Part shown: positions 33,289-42,850 of the stretch, piece by piece
Layout of the letters: the number at the start of each line of letters is the position of its first letter
Numbering within the stretch: the first letter of the stretch is position 1
NCBI GenBank assembly: GCA_002345965.1
Contig: DDTF01000031.1
Span: 1 to 44,310 of the forward strand
Source: Flammeovirgaceae bacterium UBA2371
Lineage (GTDB): Bacteria; Bacteroidota; Bacteroidia; Cytophagales; Cyclobacteriaceae
Length of the DNA stretch: 44,310 bases
Direction of reading: 5' to 3'
The notes under the pieces: generated by a model
What the model was told of the DNA's origin: nothing
What the model saw: the letters and a program-made list of their open reading frames with translations, nothing else
Database searches by the model: none
Position numbers and translations under genes: made by a program

Positions 33289-34651
33289 ATATTTCAAATT
33301 CAAAGCATTACTTCTGAACGATCATTGGCTTAGTAATGCTTATGTAGGGGTCGACATTAACGGCAATGTTGCTTACTTGTCGGCAACACCTCCTTCAGCC
33401 GGATTCAGTGTGGATGTTGTTGATGGGTTTGCGCTGCCGGGTTTTCAAAATGCACACTCGCATGCTTTTCAATATGCTATGGCAGGTCTTGCTGAAAACC
33501 ATCCTGCGGGCACGCGTGATGATTTTTGGAGCTGGCGTGAGGCCATGTACCAATGTGCTTTGTCAGTTGATCCTGAACAGGCTGAAGCCATTGCTACCAT
33601 GCTGTATTCCGAAATGGTACGTCATGGCTATACGCATGTAGCAGAATTCCATTACCTGCATCATGATAAGGATGGCGGCCATTATAGCAACATGGCTGAG
33701 ATGGGCGCACGCATGGTAGCAGCAGCGAAAACAGCATGCATAAAAATTACTTTGGTTCCTGTTTTTTATCAGAAAGGAACATTTGGACAAGATCCACAAC
33801 CTCGTCAGCGAAGGTTCATCTCAAAGTCTGTTGATGAGTATTTTAAACTTTTCGAGGCTTCAAAAGAAGTAATTAAATATTACGATGGAGCCTCCATTGC
33901 ATTTAGTATACACTCCTTGAGGGCTGTAGATTTTAATGACATTGTAACAACAGTTGAGTCTATGCCGGCTGACTTACCTTTTCACATACATGTGGCTGAA
34001 CAAAAAAAGGAAGTAAAAGATTGTTTCGATCATTGTGGTCAAAGACCTATGCAATGGCTACTGAATAATCTCCCTGCAAACGAAAGATTTCACCTGGTGC
34101 ACTCCACGCATCTGGATGATGACGAGCTTGGCCGGCTCGCTAAATCCGGGGCTCGCGTGGTGTTGTGTCCTTCCACCGAAGGTAATCTCGGAGATGGCAT
34201 TTTTAGAATGAAAGAATATGTGAAGCTGGGAGGAAGATGGTCGATAGGGACAGATAGTCATATAGGAATCAACCCACTTGAAGAATTTAGAATGATTGAC
34301 TATCGCCAGCGGTTGGTCACCAACGAACGCAATACTTTTGATGGGGATGCAGCTCACTACATGATTAATGAAGAGGTGCAATCTGGTCGAAAAGCAATGG
34401 GTATATCCGCAGGTAATAATTTTGAAATCGGTCTGCCTTTTGATGCTTTAGTTATTGACGCAAAAGCACCGTTGTTGTCAAGCACTTCAATACATAATTT
34501 AACCTCTACAATTGTTTACTCCGCTGACACTAATTATTCTCTGGGCACGATTGTAAATGGAAATTGGATAGTCAAAAGGAACAGACATATAGCCTCGCAG
34601 TCTATCCGCACACAGTTCCAGAGTGCAGTTAGTCAAATCAACAATCGGTAA
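33275..34651 (+). CDS. hutF: Formimidoylglutamate deiminase HutF
   Basis: Amidohydrolase-superfamily enzyme that deiminates N-formimidoyl-L-glutamate to N-formyl-L-glutamate and ammonia, feeding HutG. Metal ligands are in FQNAHSHAFQYAM (near residue 60), HIHVAEQ (near 238) and GTDSHIGINP (near 327). The ST(D/E)GNLGDGIF region (about 302-312) fits HutF rather than guanine deaminase or chlorohydrolases. The ATG at 33275 is used here in preference to an adjacent TTG at 33272; it overlaps the end of hutG by 14 bases. HutH, HutU and HutI, needed earlier in the pathway, are not in this window. Confidence 0.93.
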   Translation: MQSVKYFKFKALLLNDHWLSNAYVGVDINGNVAYLSATPPSAGFSVDVVDGFALPGFQNAHSHAFQYAMAGLAENHPAGTRDDFWSWREAMYQCALSVDPEQAEAIATMLYSEMVRHGYTHVAEFHYLHHDKDGGHYSNMAEMGARMVAAAKTACIKITLVPVFYQKGTFGQDPQPRQRRFISKSVDEYFKLFEASKEVIKYYDGASIAFSIHSLRAVDFNDIVTTVESMPADLPFHIHVAEQKKEVKDCFDHCGQRPMQWLLNNLPANERFHLVHSTHLDDDELGRLAKSGARVVLCPSTEGNLGDGIFRMKEYVKLGGRWSIGTDSHIGINPLEEFRMIDYRQRLVTNERNTFDGDAAHYMINEEVQSGRKAMGISAGNNFEIGLPFDALVIDAKAPLLSSTSIHNLTSTIVYSADTNYSLGTIVNGNWIVKRNRHIASQSIRTQFQSAVSQINNR

Positions 34652-34766
34652 ATAATCTTCCAATTCTCAAACCAAAGCTTATCGGGGCTAGCCGATCAAA
34701 TAATTTGTTTAGGATTGATTGTTGTGTTTTGTGTACTTAGTAGGTTCCTAACTTATTACATGTACT

Positions 34767-37700
34767 ATGAGAAAACATTACCTATTACTTTGTCTGAGCC
34801 TAATTCTCAGCGTTTCACTATTTGCACAAAGGCGCTCTAAGGAGGCCGTAAATAGCCCCTTGCCTTCTACAACCAATCAGGACTTATTTAAAGGATTGAA
34901 ATGGAGAAATATAGGTCCATTTAGAGGTGGCAGATCCAATGCCATTTCAGGTGTTGTTAACAATAACATGGTTTATTATACGGGTTATACTGGTGGAGGC
35001 ATCTGGAAAACGGAGGACGCTGGCGCAAGCTGGAAAAATATATCTGATGGGTTTTTAAAATCAGGTTCTGTGGGTGAAATCGCTGTTTCTGAGTCTGACC
35101 CTAACGTCATCTATGTGGGAATGGGGGAGCATGCTGTACGTGGCGTGATGACGACCTATGGAGATGGAGTGTACAAATCTACAGATGCCGGTGCCACGTG
35201 GAAAAATATTGGCTTGGAGAAAACCAGACATATTTCTGAAATCGCTGTTCATCCGACCAACCCTGATATTGTACTTGTAGGGGCACAAGGTGCTGTTCAT
35301 GGCCCAAGTTCGGACAGAGGAGTATATAAGTCTATTGATGGAGGTGCCACATGGAAACGAACCTTATATGTAGATGAAAACACCGGTGTATCAAGCCTTA
35401 ATATGGACATGAATAACCCACGCATATTGTACGCAGCCACTTGGGACCACAGACGCCTTCCATGGAAAGTTGTTAGTGGAGGATCAGGATCAGCATTGTG
35501 GAAGTCTACTGATGGAGGAGATACATGGAAAAAGATTGTGGAAGGGCTTCCAAAAGATTTAGGTAAGATGGGAGTTGCAGTTTCAAGGGCCAACTCCAAC
35601 AGGGTATATGCTATTGTAGAAACAGAAAAATCCAAATCAGGTCTTTACCGTTCGGATGATGGTGGCAACAAATGGACATTGCTCAGCAACAATCAGGATA
35701 TCAGCTCGCGCTCATGGTATTACATGGAGGTTTTTCCCGATCCAGTCAATGAGGATATTGTATATGTATTGAATGCCCCTGTCATGCGTTCCATAGATGG
35801 TGGCAAGAATTTTACCAGGGTAGCTGTTGGCCATGGTGATACCCATGACCTCTGGATCAATCCCAAAGACAATAACAATATGATATTAGGTGATGATGGT
35901 GGTGGAGAAATTACTTTTAACCGTGGGGCTACATGGAGTACACAAGGCAACCAACCCACTGCACAGTTTTACAGAGTGGCTGTTGATAATGTGTTTCCTT
36001 ACAATGTATACGGAGGTCAGCAAGACAACTCATCTGTTGTGATTGCAAGCCGGACCAATTCTGCAGGTATTACAGAAAGAGATTGGTTCAATGGACCAGG
36101 CTGTGAAAGTGCATTTATTGTATTTGATCCGGAGAATCCTGAAAAGCTGATGGGTGGATGTTATCAGGGAAATATTGATGTGTTGGATATCAATACACGC
36201 GAGTCAAAAGATGTAAGAGAGGATCCGGCAACATACCTAGCCTATGAAGCGAAAGACATGAAATACAGGTTCAACTGGAATGCACCGATTGTTTCATCAA
36301 TACAAGATAAAAATACTATCTATCATGCAGGCAATGTTGTTTTTAAATCAACAGATTGGGGACAAAGCTGGAAAGAAATCAGCCCTGATTTAACAAGAAA
36401 TGAAAAGGCAAAACAAGGAGTAGGCGGTGGGCCGTTTACCAATGAAGGCGCAGGAGGAGAAAATTATAACACCATTAGTTATCTCGCTGTATCCCCTCAT
36501 GAAAAGGATGTAATTTATACAGGCAGTGATTGTGGACTCGTACATGTGACCAGAGATGGCGGAGCCAACTGGACCAACATCACACCTCCTGGATTACCTG
36601 AGTCATTGGTAAGTGCTATTGAAGTTTCTCCTTTTGATAAAGGCACAGCATATGTTGCTGTAACGCGTTATAAGTTTAATGATTTCAGCAACATGGCGTA
36701 TAAGACAACCGATTATGGCAAGACCTGGACTAAGCTAGGGGGCGGTATAGATCAGGATGACTTTATTAAAGTAATAAGGGAAGATAAAAAAGTAAAAGAT
36801 TTACTTTATGCTGGAGCGGAAAGAGGATTTTACATTTCTTATAACGGAGGAACTTCATGGAGTAAATTCCAGCTTAATTTACCTGTCGTGCCTATCACTG
36901 ATTTAGTGATCCATCAAAATGATCTGATAGCTTCTACACAGGGCCGTGCCTTTTGGATACTGGATGACTTGGGTGCAATTCAACAGTCAAAAGGAAAGTT
37001 TGGAAATGAAAAAGTAAAATTGTTTACGCCAAAGCCTACTTATCGGTTATCAAGTTTTTCTCCATCATGGCAATCCTTACCGCCAAATATGGGGCAGAAT
37101 CCTCTCAATGGTGTTATTCTGGATTATTACTTAAAAGAAAAAGCTGATTCCAATGTGGTGACACTACAAATTCAGGAAATGAATGGTAAAGTGATCAGAT
37201 CTTATACTAACATCAAAGACAAAAGTTTCAAGCCTTATCCAGGAGGTCCTCCCGCGCCAGTGGTTATCCCATCGGAAGCCGGAGTAAACCGTTTTGCATG
37301 GGATTTCCGCCATGAGAATATCACTGATGTACCGAATGCTTTTGTGTATGGAAGTTACAATGGTCATCGTGTTGGCCCTGGTAAATACAAGGCGGTGATG
37401 ACTTACGGAGGAGAAACGTCAGCCATAGAATTTGAAATTATACCCGATCCAAGAGTAAAAGCAACTCCTGCAGAATGGGCAGCTCAGCAAGAATTTCTCA
37501 CTGAAGTTGAATCTACAATTGAAGACATTCATGGTTCTATCAATTCCATTAGAAATGTGAAAAAGCAGATTTCACTTCATAATGAAGTATTAAAATCTAA
37601 AGGGGATGCCAAGCAAGTGGTTGAAGCGGGCGAGCAGCTCCTGAAAAAGATTGATGACTGGGAGTCTAATGTTATAGAGACAAGACAAAAGAATGGGCAG

Positions 37701-37949
37701 GATGTAATCAATTGGCCAAGTAAACTAAACGCTGAATTTTTCCAACTATTGGGAGTGGCAGATAGCCATGAACCTGCATTAACGAAAGGAGTTAAAGACA
37801 GAAAGCAGGAGATAGATGGTCAATGGTCAAATTATAAACAGGAGATGAATTCCATAATTGATAAAGATGTGGCCTCCTATAATGAAATGTTTAAATCCCA
37901 GAACATTCCTGCGGTAGTGGTGAAGTTGAAAGACATGGAAAAAATGTAA
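34767..37949 (+). CDS. Exported sortilin/VPS10-like Asp-box protein, first tandem copy
   Basis: A 1060-residue exported protein; the signal peptide ends SLFAQ (about 1-21). Two Asp-box propeller regions follow, opening with WRNIGPFRGGRSNA, a hallmark of this Bacteroidota group. Asp boxes include KTEDAGASW, KSTDAGATW, KSIDGGATW, KSTDGGDTW and RSDDGGNKW. The middle has HGDTHDLWINP and QDNSSVV, and a second series includes KSTDWGQSW, TRDGGANW and TTDYGKTW. After a beta domain (about 790-900) the last 150 residues form long charged helices. Such genes are often named glycosyl hydrolase or sortilin, but no catalytic residues can be assigned. There is no T9SS sorting domain. It is followed by its own terminator. 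Confidence 0.85.
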   Translation: MRKHYLLLCLSLILSVSLFAQRRSKEAVNSPLPSTTNQDLFKGLKWRNIGPFRGGRSNAISGVVNNNMVYYTGYTGGGIWKTEDAGASWKNISDGFLKSGSVGEIAVSESDPNVIYVGMGEHAVRGVMTTYGDGVYKSTDAGATWKNIGLEKTRHISEIAVHPTNPDIVLVGAQGAVHGPSSDRGVYKSIDGGATWKRTLYVDENTGVSSLNMDMNNPRILYAATWDHRRLPWKVVSGGSGSALWKSTDGGDTWKKIVEGLPKDLGKMGVAVSRANSNRVYAIVETEKSKSGLYRSDDGGNKWTLLSNNQDISSRSWYYMEVFPDPVNEDIVYVLNAPVMRSIDGGKNFTRVAVGHGDTHDLWINPKDNNNMILGDDGGGEITFNRGATWSTQGNQPTAQFYRVAVDNVFPYNVYGGQQDNSSVVIASRTNSAGITERDWFNGPGCESAFIVFDPENPEKLMGGCYQGNIDVLDINTRESKDVREDPATYLAYEAKDMKYRFNWNAPIVSSIQDKNTIYHAGNVVFKSTDWGQSWKEISPDLTRNEKAKQGVGGGPFTNEGAGGENYNTISYLAVSPHEKDVIYTGSDCGLVHVTRDGGANWTNITPPGLPESLVSAIEVSPFDKGTAYVAVTRYKFNDFSNMAYKTTDYGKTWTKLGGGIDQDDFIKVIREDKKVKDLLYAGAERGFYISYNGGTSWSKFQLNLPVVPITDLVIHQNDLIASTQGRAFWILDDLGAIQQSKGKFGNEKVKLFTPKPTYRLSSFSPSWQSLPPNMGQNPLNGVILDYYLKEKADSNVVTLQIQEMNGKVIRSYTNIKDKSFKPYPGGPPAPVVIPSEAGVNRFAWDFRHENITDVPNAFVYGSYNGHRVGPGKYKAVMTYGGETSAIEFEIIPDPRVKATPAEWAAQQEFLTEVESTIEDIHGSINSIRNVKKQISLHNEVLKSKGDAKQVVEAGEQLLKKIDDWESNVIETRQKNGQDVINWPSKLNAEFFQLLGVADSHEPALTKGVKDRKQEIDGQWSNYKQEMNSIIDKDVASYNEMFKSQNIPAVVVKLKDMEKM

Positions 37950-37988
37950 TCAAGAAAATGATTGATCTGAAAAAATTATAAACGATAA

Positions 37989-38021
37989 GGGAGGTTGCTT
38001 TAATCAGGCACCTCCCTTTTT
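37989..38021 (+). terminator. Intrinsic terminator after the first sortilin-like gene
   Basis: GGGAGGT and ACCTCCC form a seven-pair stem, extended by two more GC pairs across a bulge, around a loop of about nine bases, followed by TTTTT. It lies 39 bases after the stop at 37949 and 28 bases before the start of the second paralogue, so the two copies may have separate transcripts. Confidence 0.82.
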
Positions 38022-38049
38022 CATGCGATAATTAATTAATAACCTACCT

Positions 38050-41000
38050 ATGCAAATCAAAGTAATACTAACAATGGTGCTTGCAACTTTTATTGTTGCG
38101 GGCACCTCGGCTCAAAAGCGGAAAAATAATCCTGTTTCTTCGGTCGCTAATTCAGGCCTATCTTTTAATCAAAAACTGTACGAAGGAATGGTGTGGCGTG
38201 AACTGGGGCCATTTCGTGGTGGTCGATCGGTGACGGCTACCGGTGTAGTGGGTGATCCTAATACCTATTATTTTGGTGGAGTAGGTGGAGGCGTATGGAA
38301 AAGCACAGACGCGGGCCAAACCTGGTTCAACATCACGGACAAATATTTTGGGGGAACGATTGGCGCAGTAGCGGTTTCAGAAAGCGATCCCAATGTAATT
38401 TATGTAGGTGAGGGTGAACAAGGCGTAAGAAGCAACGTATCTTCCGGTTGGGGTGTGTGGAAATCAATGGATGCGGGTACAACCTGGAAACACATCGGAC
38501 TCCGCGAGTCCAAACACATCGGAAGAATAAGAATTCACCCTAAAAATCCTGACCTGGTGTATGTGGCGGCAATGGGCAATTTGTGGAAGCCTAACGAAAT
38601 GAGAGGAGTATATCGAAGTAAAGATGGCGGAGCCACTTGGGAAAGAGTACTATACATCAACGACAAAGCAGGTGCGGTTGATCTTACTTTTGATGCCAAC
38701 AATCCAAGGATATTGTATGCCAGCACCTGGAACATTAAGCGCAATGGATACAGGATGGATAGTGGTGGTCCCGATTCCAAACTCTGGAAAAGTACCGATG
38801 GGGGTGATACATGGGATGAGTTGACGGACAACCCAGGTATGCCTAAAGGAACAAATGGTATAATCGGAGTTGCAGTTTCTCCTGTCAATTCCAATAGAGT
38901 ATGGGCTATAATTGAAAATTTGAATGGAGGCGTTTTCCGTTCTGATGATGCCGGTGCTACCTGGAAAAAAGTAAATGAAGACAGAGCCCTTCGTCAACGT
39001 GCCTGGTACTATACAAGAATTACTGCCGACACACAAAATGAAGACAAAGTTTGGGTAATGAATGTGAGCTATGGCGTTTCTAAAGATGGAGGTGTTTCTT
39101 TTGAACTGAAAAATGCTCCACACGGAGATCACCATGATTTATGGATTGATCCTAATAATAATCAGCGGATGATTGTTGCTGATGATGGGGGCGCTCAGGT
39201 TTCTAATGATGGTGGTGAAAATTGGACTACTTATCACAATCAACCCACAGCTCAGTTTTACAGAGTGACAACCGATAACAATTTCCCTTATCGCATTTAT
39301 GGCGCGCAGCAGGATAATTCGAGCGTAAGAATCAATCATCGGGGCACAGGGGGCTCAATCACAGAAAAAGACTGGATTGCTTTATCGATTGGAGAAAGTG
39401 CTCACCTGGCCCCTGATCCTTTGAATAACAATATCATCTATGGAAGTGATTACAAAGGTTACATGAGTATGCAAAATTTGGAGACAGGGCAGGAAAGATC
39501 AACTAATGTTTGGCCAGATCTGCCGGCAGGATCCGGTGCAGAGGTAATGAAGTATCGTTTTAATTGGAATTACCCTATTGGATTCAGCCCGCATGATCCG
39601 AAAAAATTATACGCAGGCTCCAATCATCTTCATGCAACAACCAACGGAGGTCAGAGCTGGGAAACCATAAGTCCTGATCTTACCAGAAATGATCCTGAAA
39701 CCATAAAATCATCAGGTGGACCTATTACTCAAGACAATACTGGTGCAGAATATTACGCCAATATTTTTGTGATTACAGAATCGCCTTACACAAAAGACGA
39801 GATTTGGACAGGTTCAGATGATGGATTGATATATCTCACCAACGATGGAGGAAAAACATGGAATAATGTTACTCCTTCAATAGCACCTAAAAACAACATG
39901 ATGAATAGCATCGATGTGAATCCTTTTGTTAAGGGTGGTGCTTATGTGGTAGGTACATCATACAAGTTTGGTGACAACACGCCTTACATTTATAAAACAA
40001 CAGATTATGGAAAAACATGGTCTTTGATTACTAAAGGGATTCCTTCAGAGGAGTATGTGCGCGTGGTGCGCGCTGATCCAAAACGCCAGGGCTTATTATA
40101 TGCCGGCACAGAAAAGGGAATGTGGATTTCTTTTGACGATGGTGCAAGCTGGTCCAAGTTTCAATTGAACCTTCCGCCTGTACCAATTCATGATCTCGCT
40201 GTAAAAAATGATAACCTTATTGCAGCTACTCATGGTCGAAGCTTTTGGATGATTGATGATCTCACGCCATTGCATCAGTTATCAAAAGAGATTGAAGCAA
40301 AGAAATCATTTCTTTTCAAACCCATGCCAAGTTATCGAATAGCTGGTGGACCAGGTTGGAGTAGCCCCGATAGAAGGCTAGAGGGAGAAAATCATCCTGG
40401 TGGTGTAATGATGCATTATTATGTAGCGTCAGCTGGTGAAAATGATGAAATCACCATTGAAGTAATGGAGGCGAGTGGTAATATCATTCAAAAATTTTCC
40501 AATAAGGCCAATGAGCGGAATCAGCGACTGGATGTAAAAAATGGGGGTAATCGATTTGTCTGGAACATGCGCTATCCAGGTTACAAGACGTTTCCAGGTA
40601 TGGTTTTTTATTCTTCACCGAATTTGGGTCCTAAAGCTGTCCCTGGTAAGTACAAAGCAAGGCTCACCGCCAACGGACAAGTATCTGAGCAAGAATTCGA
40701 AATTTTAAAAGACCCCAGGTTGTCTACTACAGCTCAGGAGTTTCAGGATCAGTTTGAATTCTTAATGAAGGTTAGAGATAAAGTAAGTGATGCGCATCAG
40801 GGCATTCTCGATATCAGAAAAATTAAAACTGATTTGAATTATGTAAAGACTAAAGTGGAGGACAAGCCTGAGAACAAAAATTTGCTTGATGCCATGAAAA
40901 AGTTTCAGAGCGATCTCACTGTGATTGAGAATAATATTCACCAGACAAAAAATGAAGCACGACAGGATCCATTGAACTATGGTATCAAGCTCAATAACAG

Positions 41001-41211
41001 GTTAGCGTTCTTGATTTATGAACAGGGCATGGGCGATTTTCCTCCTACCAAACAAGCTGAGGAAGTAAGGGTTGAGCTCACCAAGCAAATTGATGATGAG
41101 TTGAACAAACTAAACACCTTAATTGACAACAACGTCTCTACCATTAATGAAATGATTAAGGAAAAAGGCATTGAGATGGTGATGATGAAGAAAGAGCCTA
41201 ACAAAATGTAA
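38050..41211 (+). CDS. Exported sortilin/VPS10-like Asp-box protein, second tandem copy
   Basis: A 1053-residue paralogue of the upstream gene with the same architecture: a signal peptide ending GTSAQ (about 1-22), the WRELGPFRGGRSVTA opening, and Asp boxes (KSTDAGQTW, KSMDAGTTW, RSKDGGATW, KSTDGGDTW, RSDDAGATW, TNDGGKTW, TTDYGKTW). Shared linkers include SESDPNVIYVG, NQPTAQFYRV, QQDNSSV and SPDLTRN. The HGDHHDLWIDP motif corresponds to HGDTHDLWINP in the first copy. The helical C-terminal part (about 890-1045) is again conserved. Divergence between the copies is considerable, suggesting an old duplication. No catalytic site is evident; protein or glycan binding is inferred from the fold. A bidirectional terminator follows. 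Confidence 0.85.
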   Translation: MQIKVILTMVLATFIVAGTSAQKRKNNPVSSVANSGLSFNQKLYEGMVWRELGPFRGGRSVTATGVVGDPNTYYFGGVGGGVWKSTDAGQTWFNITDKYFGGTIGAVAVSESDPNVIYVGEGEQGVRSNVSSGWGVWKSMDAGTTWKHIGLRESKHIGRIRIHPKNPDLVYVAAMGNLWKPNEMRGVYRSKDGGATWERVLYINDKAGAVDLTFDANNPRILYASTWNIKRNGYRMDSGGPDSKLWKSTDGGDTWDELTDNPGMPKGTNGIIGVAVSPVNSNRVWAIIENLNGGVFRSDDAGATWKKVNEDRALRQRAWYYTRITADTQNEDKVWVMNVSYGVSKDGGVSFELKNAPHGDHHDLWIDPNNNQRMIVADDGGAQVSNDGGENWTTYHNQPTAQFYRVTTDNNFPYRIYGAQQDNSSVRINHRGTGGSITEKDWIALSIGESAHLAPDPLNNNIIYGSDYKGYMSMQNLETGQERSTNVWPDLPAGSGAEVMKYRFNWNYPIGFSPHDPKKLYAGSNHLHATTNGGQSWETISPDLTRNDPETIKSSGGPITQDNTGAEYYANIFVITESPYTKDEIWTGSDDGLIYLTNDGGKTWNNVTPSIAPKNNMMNSIDVNPFVKGGAYVVGTSYKFGDNTPYIYKTTDYGKTWSLITKGIPSEEYVRVVRADPKRQGLLYAGTEKGMWISFDDGASWSKFQLNLPPVPIHDLAVKNDNLIAATHGRSFWMIDDLTPLHQLSKEIEAKKSFLFKPMPSYRIAGGPGWSSPDRRLEGENHPGGVMMHYYVASAGENDEITIEVMEASGNIIQKFSNKANERNQRLDVKNGGNRFVWNMRYPGYKTFPGMVFYSSPNLGPKAVPGKYKARLTANGQVSEQEFEILKDPRLSTTAQEFQDQFEFLMKVRDKVSDAHQGILDIRKIKTDLNYVKTKVEDKPENKNLLDAMKKFQSDLTVIENNIHQTKNEARQDPLNYGIKLNNRLAFLIYEQGMGDFPPTKQAEEVRVELTKQIDDELNKLNTLIDNNVSTINEMIKEKGIEMVMMKKEPNKM

Positions 41212-41233
41212 TTAAGATTTGAGACTAATAAAT

Positions 41234-41266
41234 AAAAAAACCTCGTGAATTTCACGAGGTTTTTTT
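41234..41266. terminator. Bidirectional intrinsic terminator between convergent genes
   Basis: CCTCGTGA (41241-41248) pairs perfectly with TCACGAGG (41252-41259) around an ATT loop. Seven A precede and seven T follow, so it can end transcripts from both sides: the second sortilin-like gene (stop at 41211) and the M28 peptidase gene (stop at 41288). Confidence 0.92.
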
Positions 41267-41287
41267 ATTAGTCAGGTTGAAGTAATA

Positions 41288-42745
41288 TTAATCTTCCCAC
41301 TTCCAATCACCACCAATCTTAAGAGGTTCTTTCAGATTATTTTCTATCATAAATTGCTTTGTGGTTTCACTGTCCATTTTCTTGGCCGGAAGGGTTTCTG
41401 CATTGGCAAGACCATATAGGATCATTGTGCCAAAACGAGCAGTGTTCACCATGTGCGATTCGTTTACCAGATCGAAGTCATCACAGTCGGAGTGATAACA
41501 ACCATAAATAGAACGATCCAAATTGCTGATCACACCTACAATAGGCACTCCTTCTAACATAAAGGGTTGGTGGTCGCTGTGTAGTCCGGAGCGATTAGTA
41601 AATTCATTCTTAAACACACTGTCTATTTTTTGAATTTCAGCGCCCAACTTAGTGAAGAAATCAGGGTCATCAAGCTTGCCACCTGCGTTAATCCCAATTG
41701 GATTTCCACTCATGTCCAGGTTCATCATGTATTTGATGTTTTCAATTGATCCGTTTTTAATTTCCTGCTCCACCAGATATCGTGACCCCAATAGGCCTTG
41801 CTCTTCGCCCATAAACATCACGAATTGTACAGTACGCTTTGGTTGTAGATTGTTGGCTTTAAAAGCTCTTGCGATATCAAGAACTGAAAATGAACCTATG
41901 CCATTGTCAATGGCTCCAGTTGCCAGATCCCATGAATCGAGATGGCCTCCGATGACGATTCTTTCTTCAGGGATTTCATTACCCTTAAGTGTAGCAACTA
42001 CATCACGGGCTTTAATGAGATCACTGTTGTTGGTCATTTTGATGTGTGCAGTTACCGACTTGGCCTTTAGTTTTTCTTTTAGGGCCATACCATTTTCCTT
42101 TCCAATGCAAACGGCAGGTATTGGAATTAACTCACCTGTTACAGAGGCGGTTCCGGTTAACAGTACACCATTTGCAACCTGATTGATGATTACTATTCCT
42201 TTAGCACCATACTTTATGGCCAGCGCTGTCTTTTCACTTCTGTGTAAGTTGTTTAATCCTTCTGGACTTCCTTCAAGAATACCAATGTACACAACAGCAA
42301 TGTTGTCTTTTACTGCGTTGGGATTTGAAGTATAATCAACCTCGAGACCGTTGCCCATGTCAACTAACTTCCCGGTGATGTCAGCTTCAAGGGGTGAATG
42401 ACCCAATGTAACAGCAGGAACTGGTGCGCCATCAATTTCAACAGCAATGTCGCCTCGTGACCATGCCTTTACTTCAAACTCAAGGTATTGTACATCATCA
42501 AATCCGTATTCTTTGAATTTATTGTAGGTGTATTCTTCAGCTTTGTAACCATTTTCTGATCCTGTAAGCCGATGGCCAATGGTGGAGGTAGCTTCACCCA
42601 ACGTTGCATAGGCTTTGGAGTTTTGAAGTACTTCAGAATTAATACGTGTAAATGTTTCTGATAGCGTTTCTTCCTTTTTAGGGCCACAGGAAAATAAGAA
42701 AATACCGACTAGCAGCAAGAGATAATTATTAAATAGACTTTTCAT
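41288..42745 (-). CDS. M28 family zinc peptidase lipoprotein with PA domain
   Basis: Aminopeptidase or carboxypeptidase Q-like enzyme. Starting at the ATG at 42745, the signal peptide ends in the lipobox LFSC with C20 lipidated; an upstream in-frame ATG at 42799 would spoil this signal and is rejected. A PA (protease-associated) domain fills about 115-235. The M28 metal ligands are visible: H and D in GGHLDSWD (near 282), D in GAIDNGIGS, the catalytic EE in FMGEEQGLLGS, D in NLDMSGNP and H in SGLHSDHQPF. The protein is 485 residues. It is convergent with the sortilin-like pair and shares a terminator with it. A role in peptide scavenging at the cell envelope is likely. Confidence 0.93.
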   Translation of the reverse strand: MKSLFNNYLLLLVGIFLFSCGPKKEETLSETFTRINSEVLQNSKAYATLGEATSTIGHRLTGSENGYKAEEYTYNKFKEYGFDDVQYLEFEVKAWSRGDIAVEIDGAPVPAVTLGHSPLEADITGKLVDMGNGLEVDYTSNPNAVKDNIAVVYIGILEGSPEGLNNLHRSEKTALAIKYGAKGIVIINQVANGVLLTGTASVTGELIPIPAVCIGKENGMALKEKLKAKSVTAHIKMTNNSDLIKARDVVATLKGNEIPEERIVIGGHLDSWDLATGAIDNGIGSFSVLDIARAFKANNLQPKRTVQFVMFMGEEQGLLGSRYLVEQEIKNGSIENIKYMMNLDMSGNPIGINAGGKLDDPDFFTKLGAEIQKIDSVFKNEFTNRSGLHSDHQPFMLEGVPIVGVISNLDRSIYGCYHSDCDDFDLVNESHMVNTARFGTMILYGLANAETLPAKKMDSETTKQFMIENNLKEPLKIGGDWKWED

Positions 42746-42850
42746 GGGTTGATTTAAAAATTTTGAATTGCAAGATACCAAAGAATGGGAGGCACTCATT
42801 AAAATTTATGCAAATGGCTCCTTTGCACACAATCGATTGATAGATCAGTT

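Noticed and set aside
34685..34705. Small hairpin ATCGG/CCGAT after hutF considered as a terminator
   Set aside because: The stem is only five pairs and no T-run follows on either strand.
38650..39135. Open frame of 161 codons antisense to the second sortilin-like gene
   Set aside because: The repetitive Asp-box coding sequence creates a long complementary frame; its translation resembles no family.
41652..42182. Open frame of 176 codons antisense to the M28 peptidase
   Set aside because: The M28 frame has all metal ligands and a lipobox; the antisense frame shows no domain or plausible start context.
42746..42799. Longer N terminus for the M28 peptidase from ATG 42799
   Set aside because: It would bury the lipoprotein signal peptide that begins at 42745 and ends in LFSC.
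42800..42850. TGCAAA/TTTGCA inverted repeat and CAATCGATTG palindrome between the BASS and M28 genes
   Set aside because: The stem is AT-rich and short, and the following T stretch is broken, so neither a terminator nor an operator can be supported.
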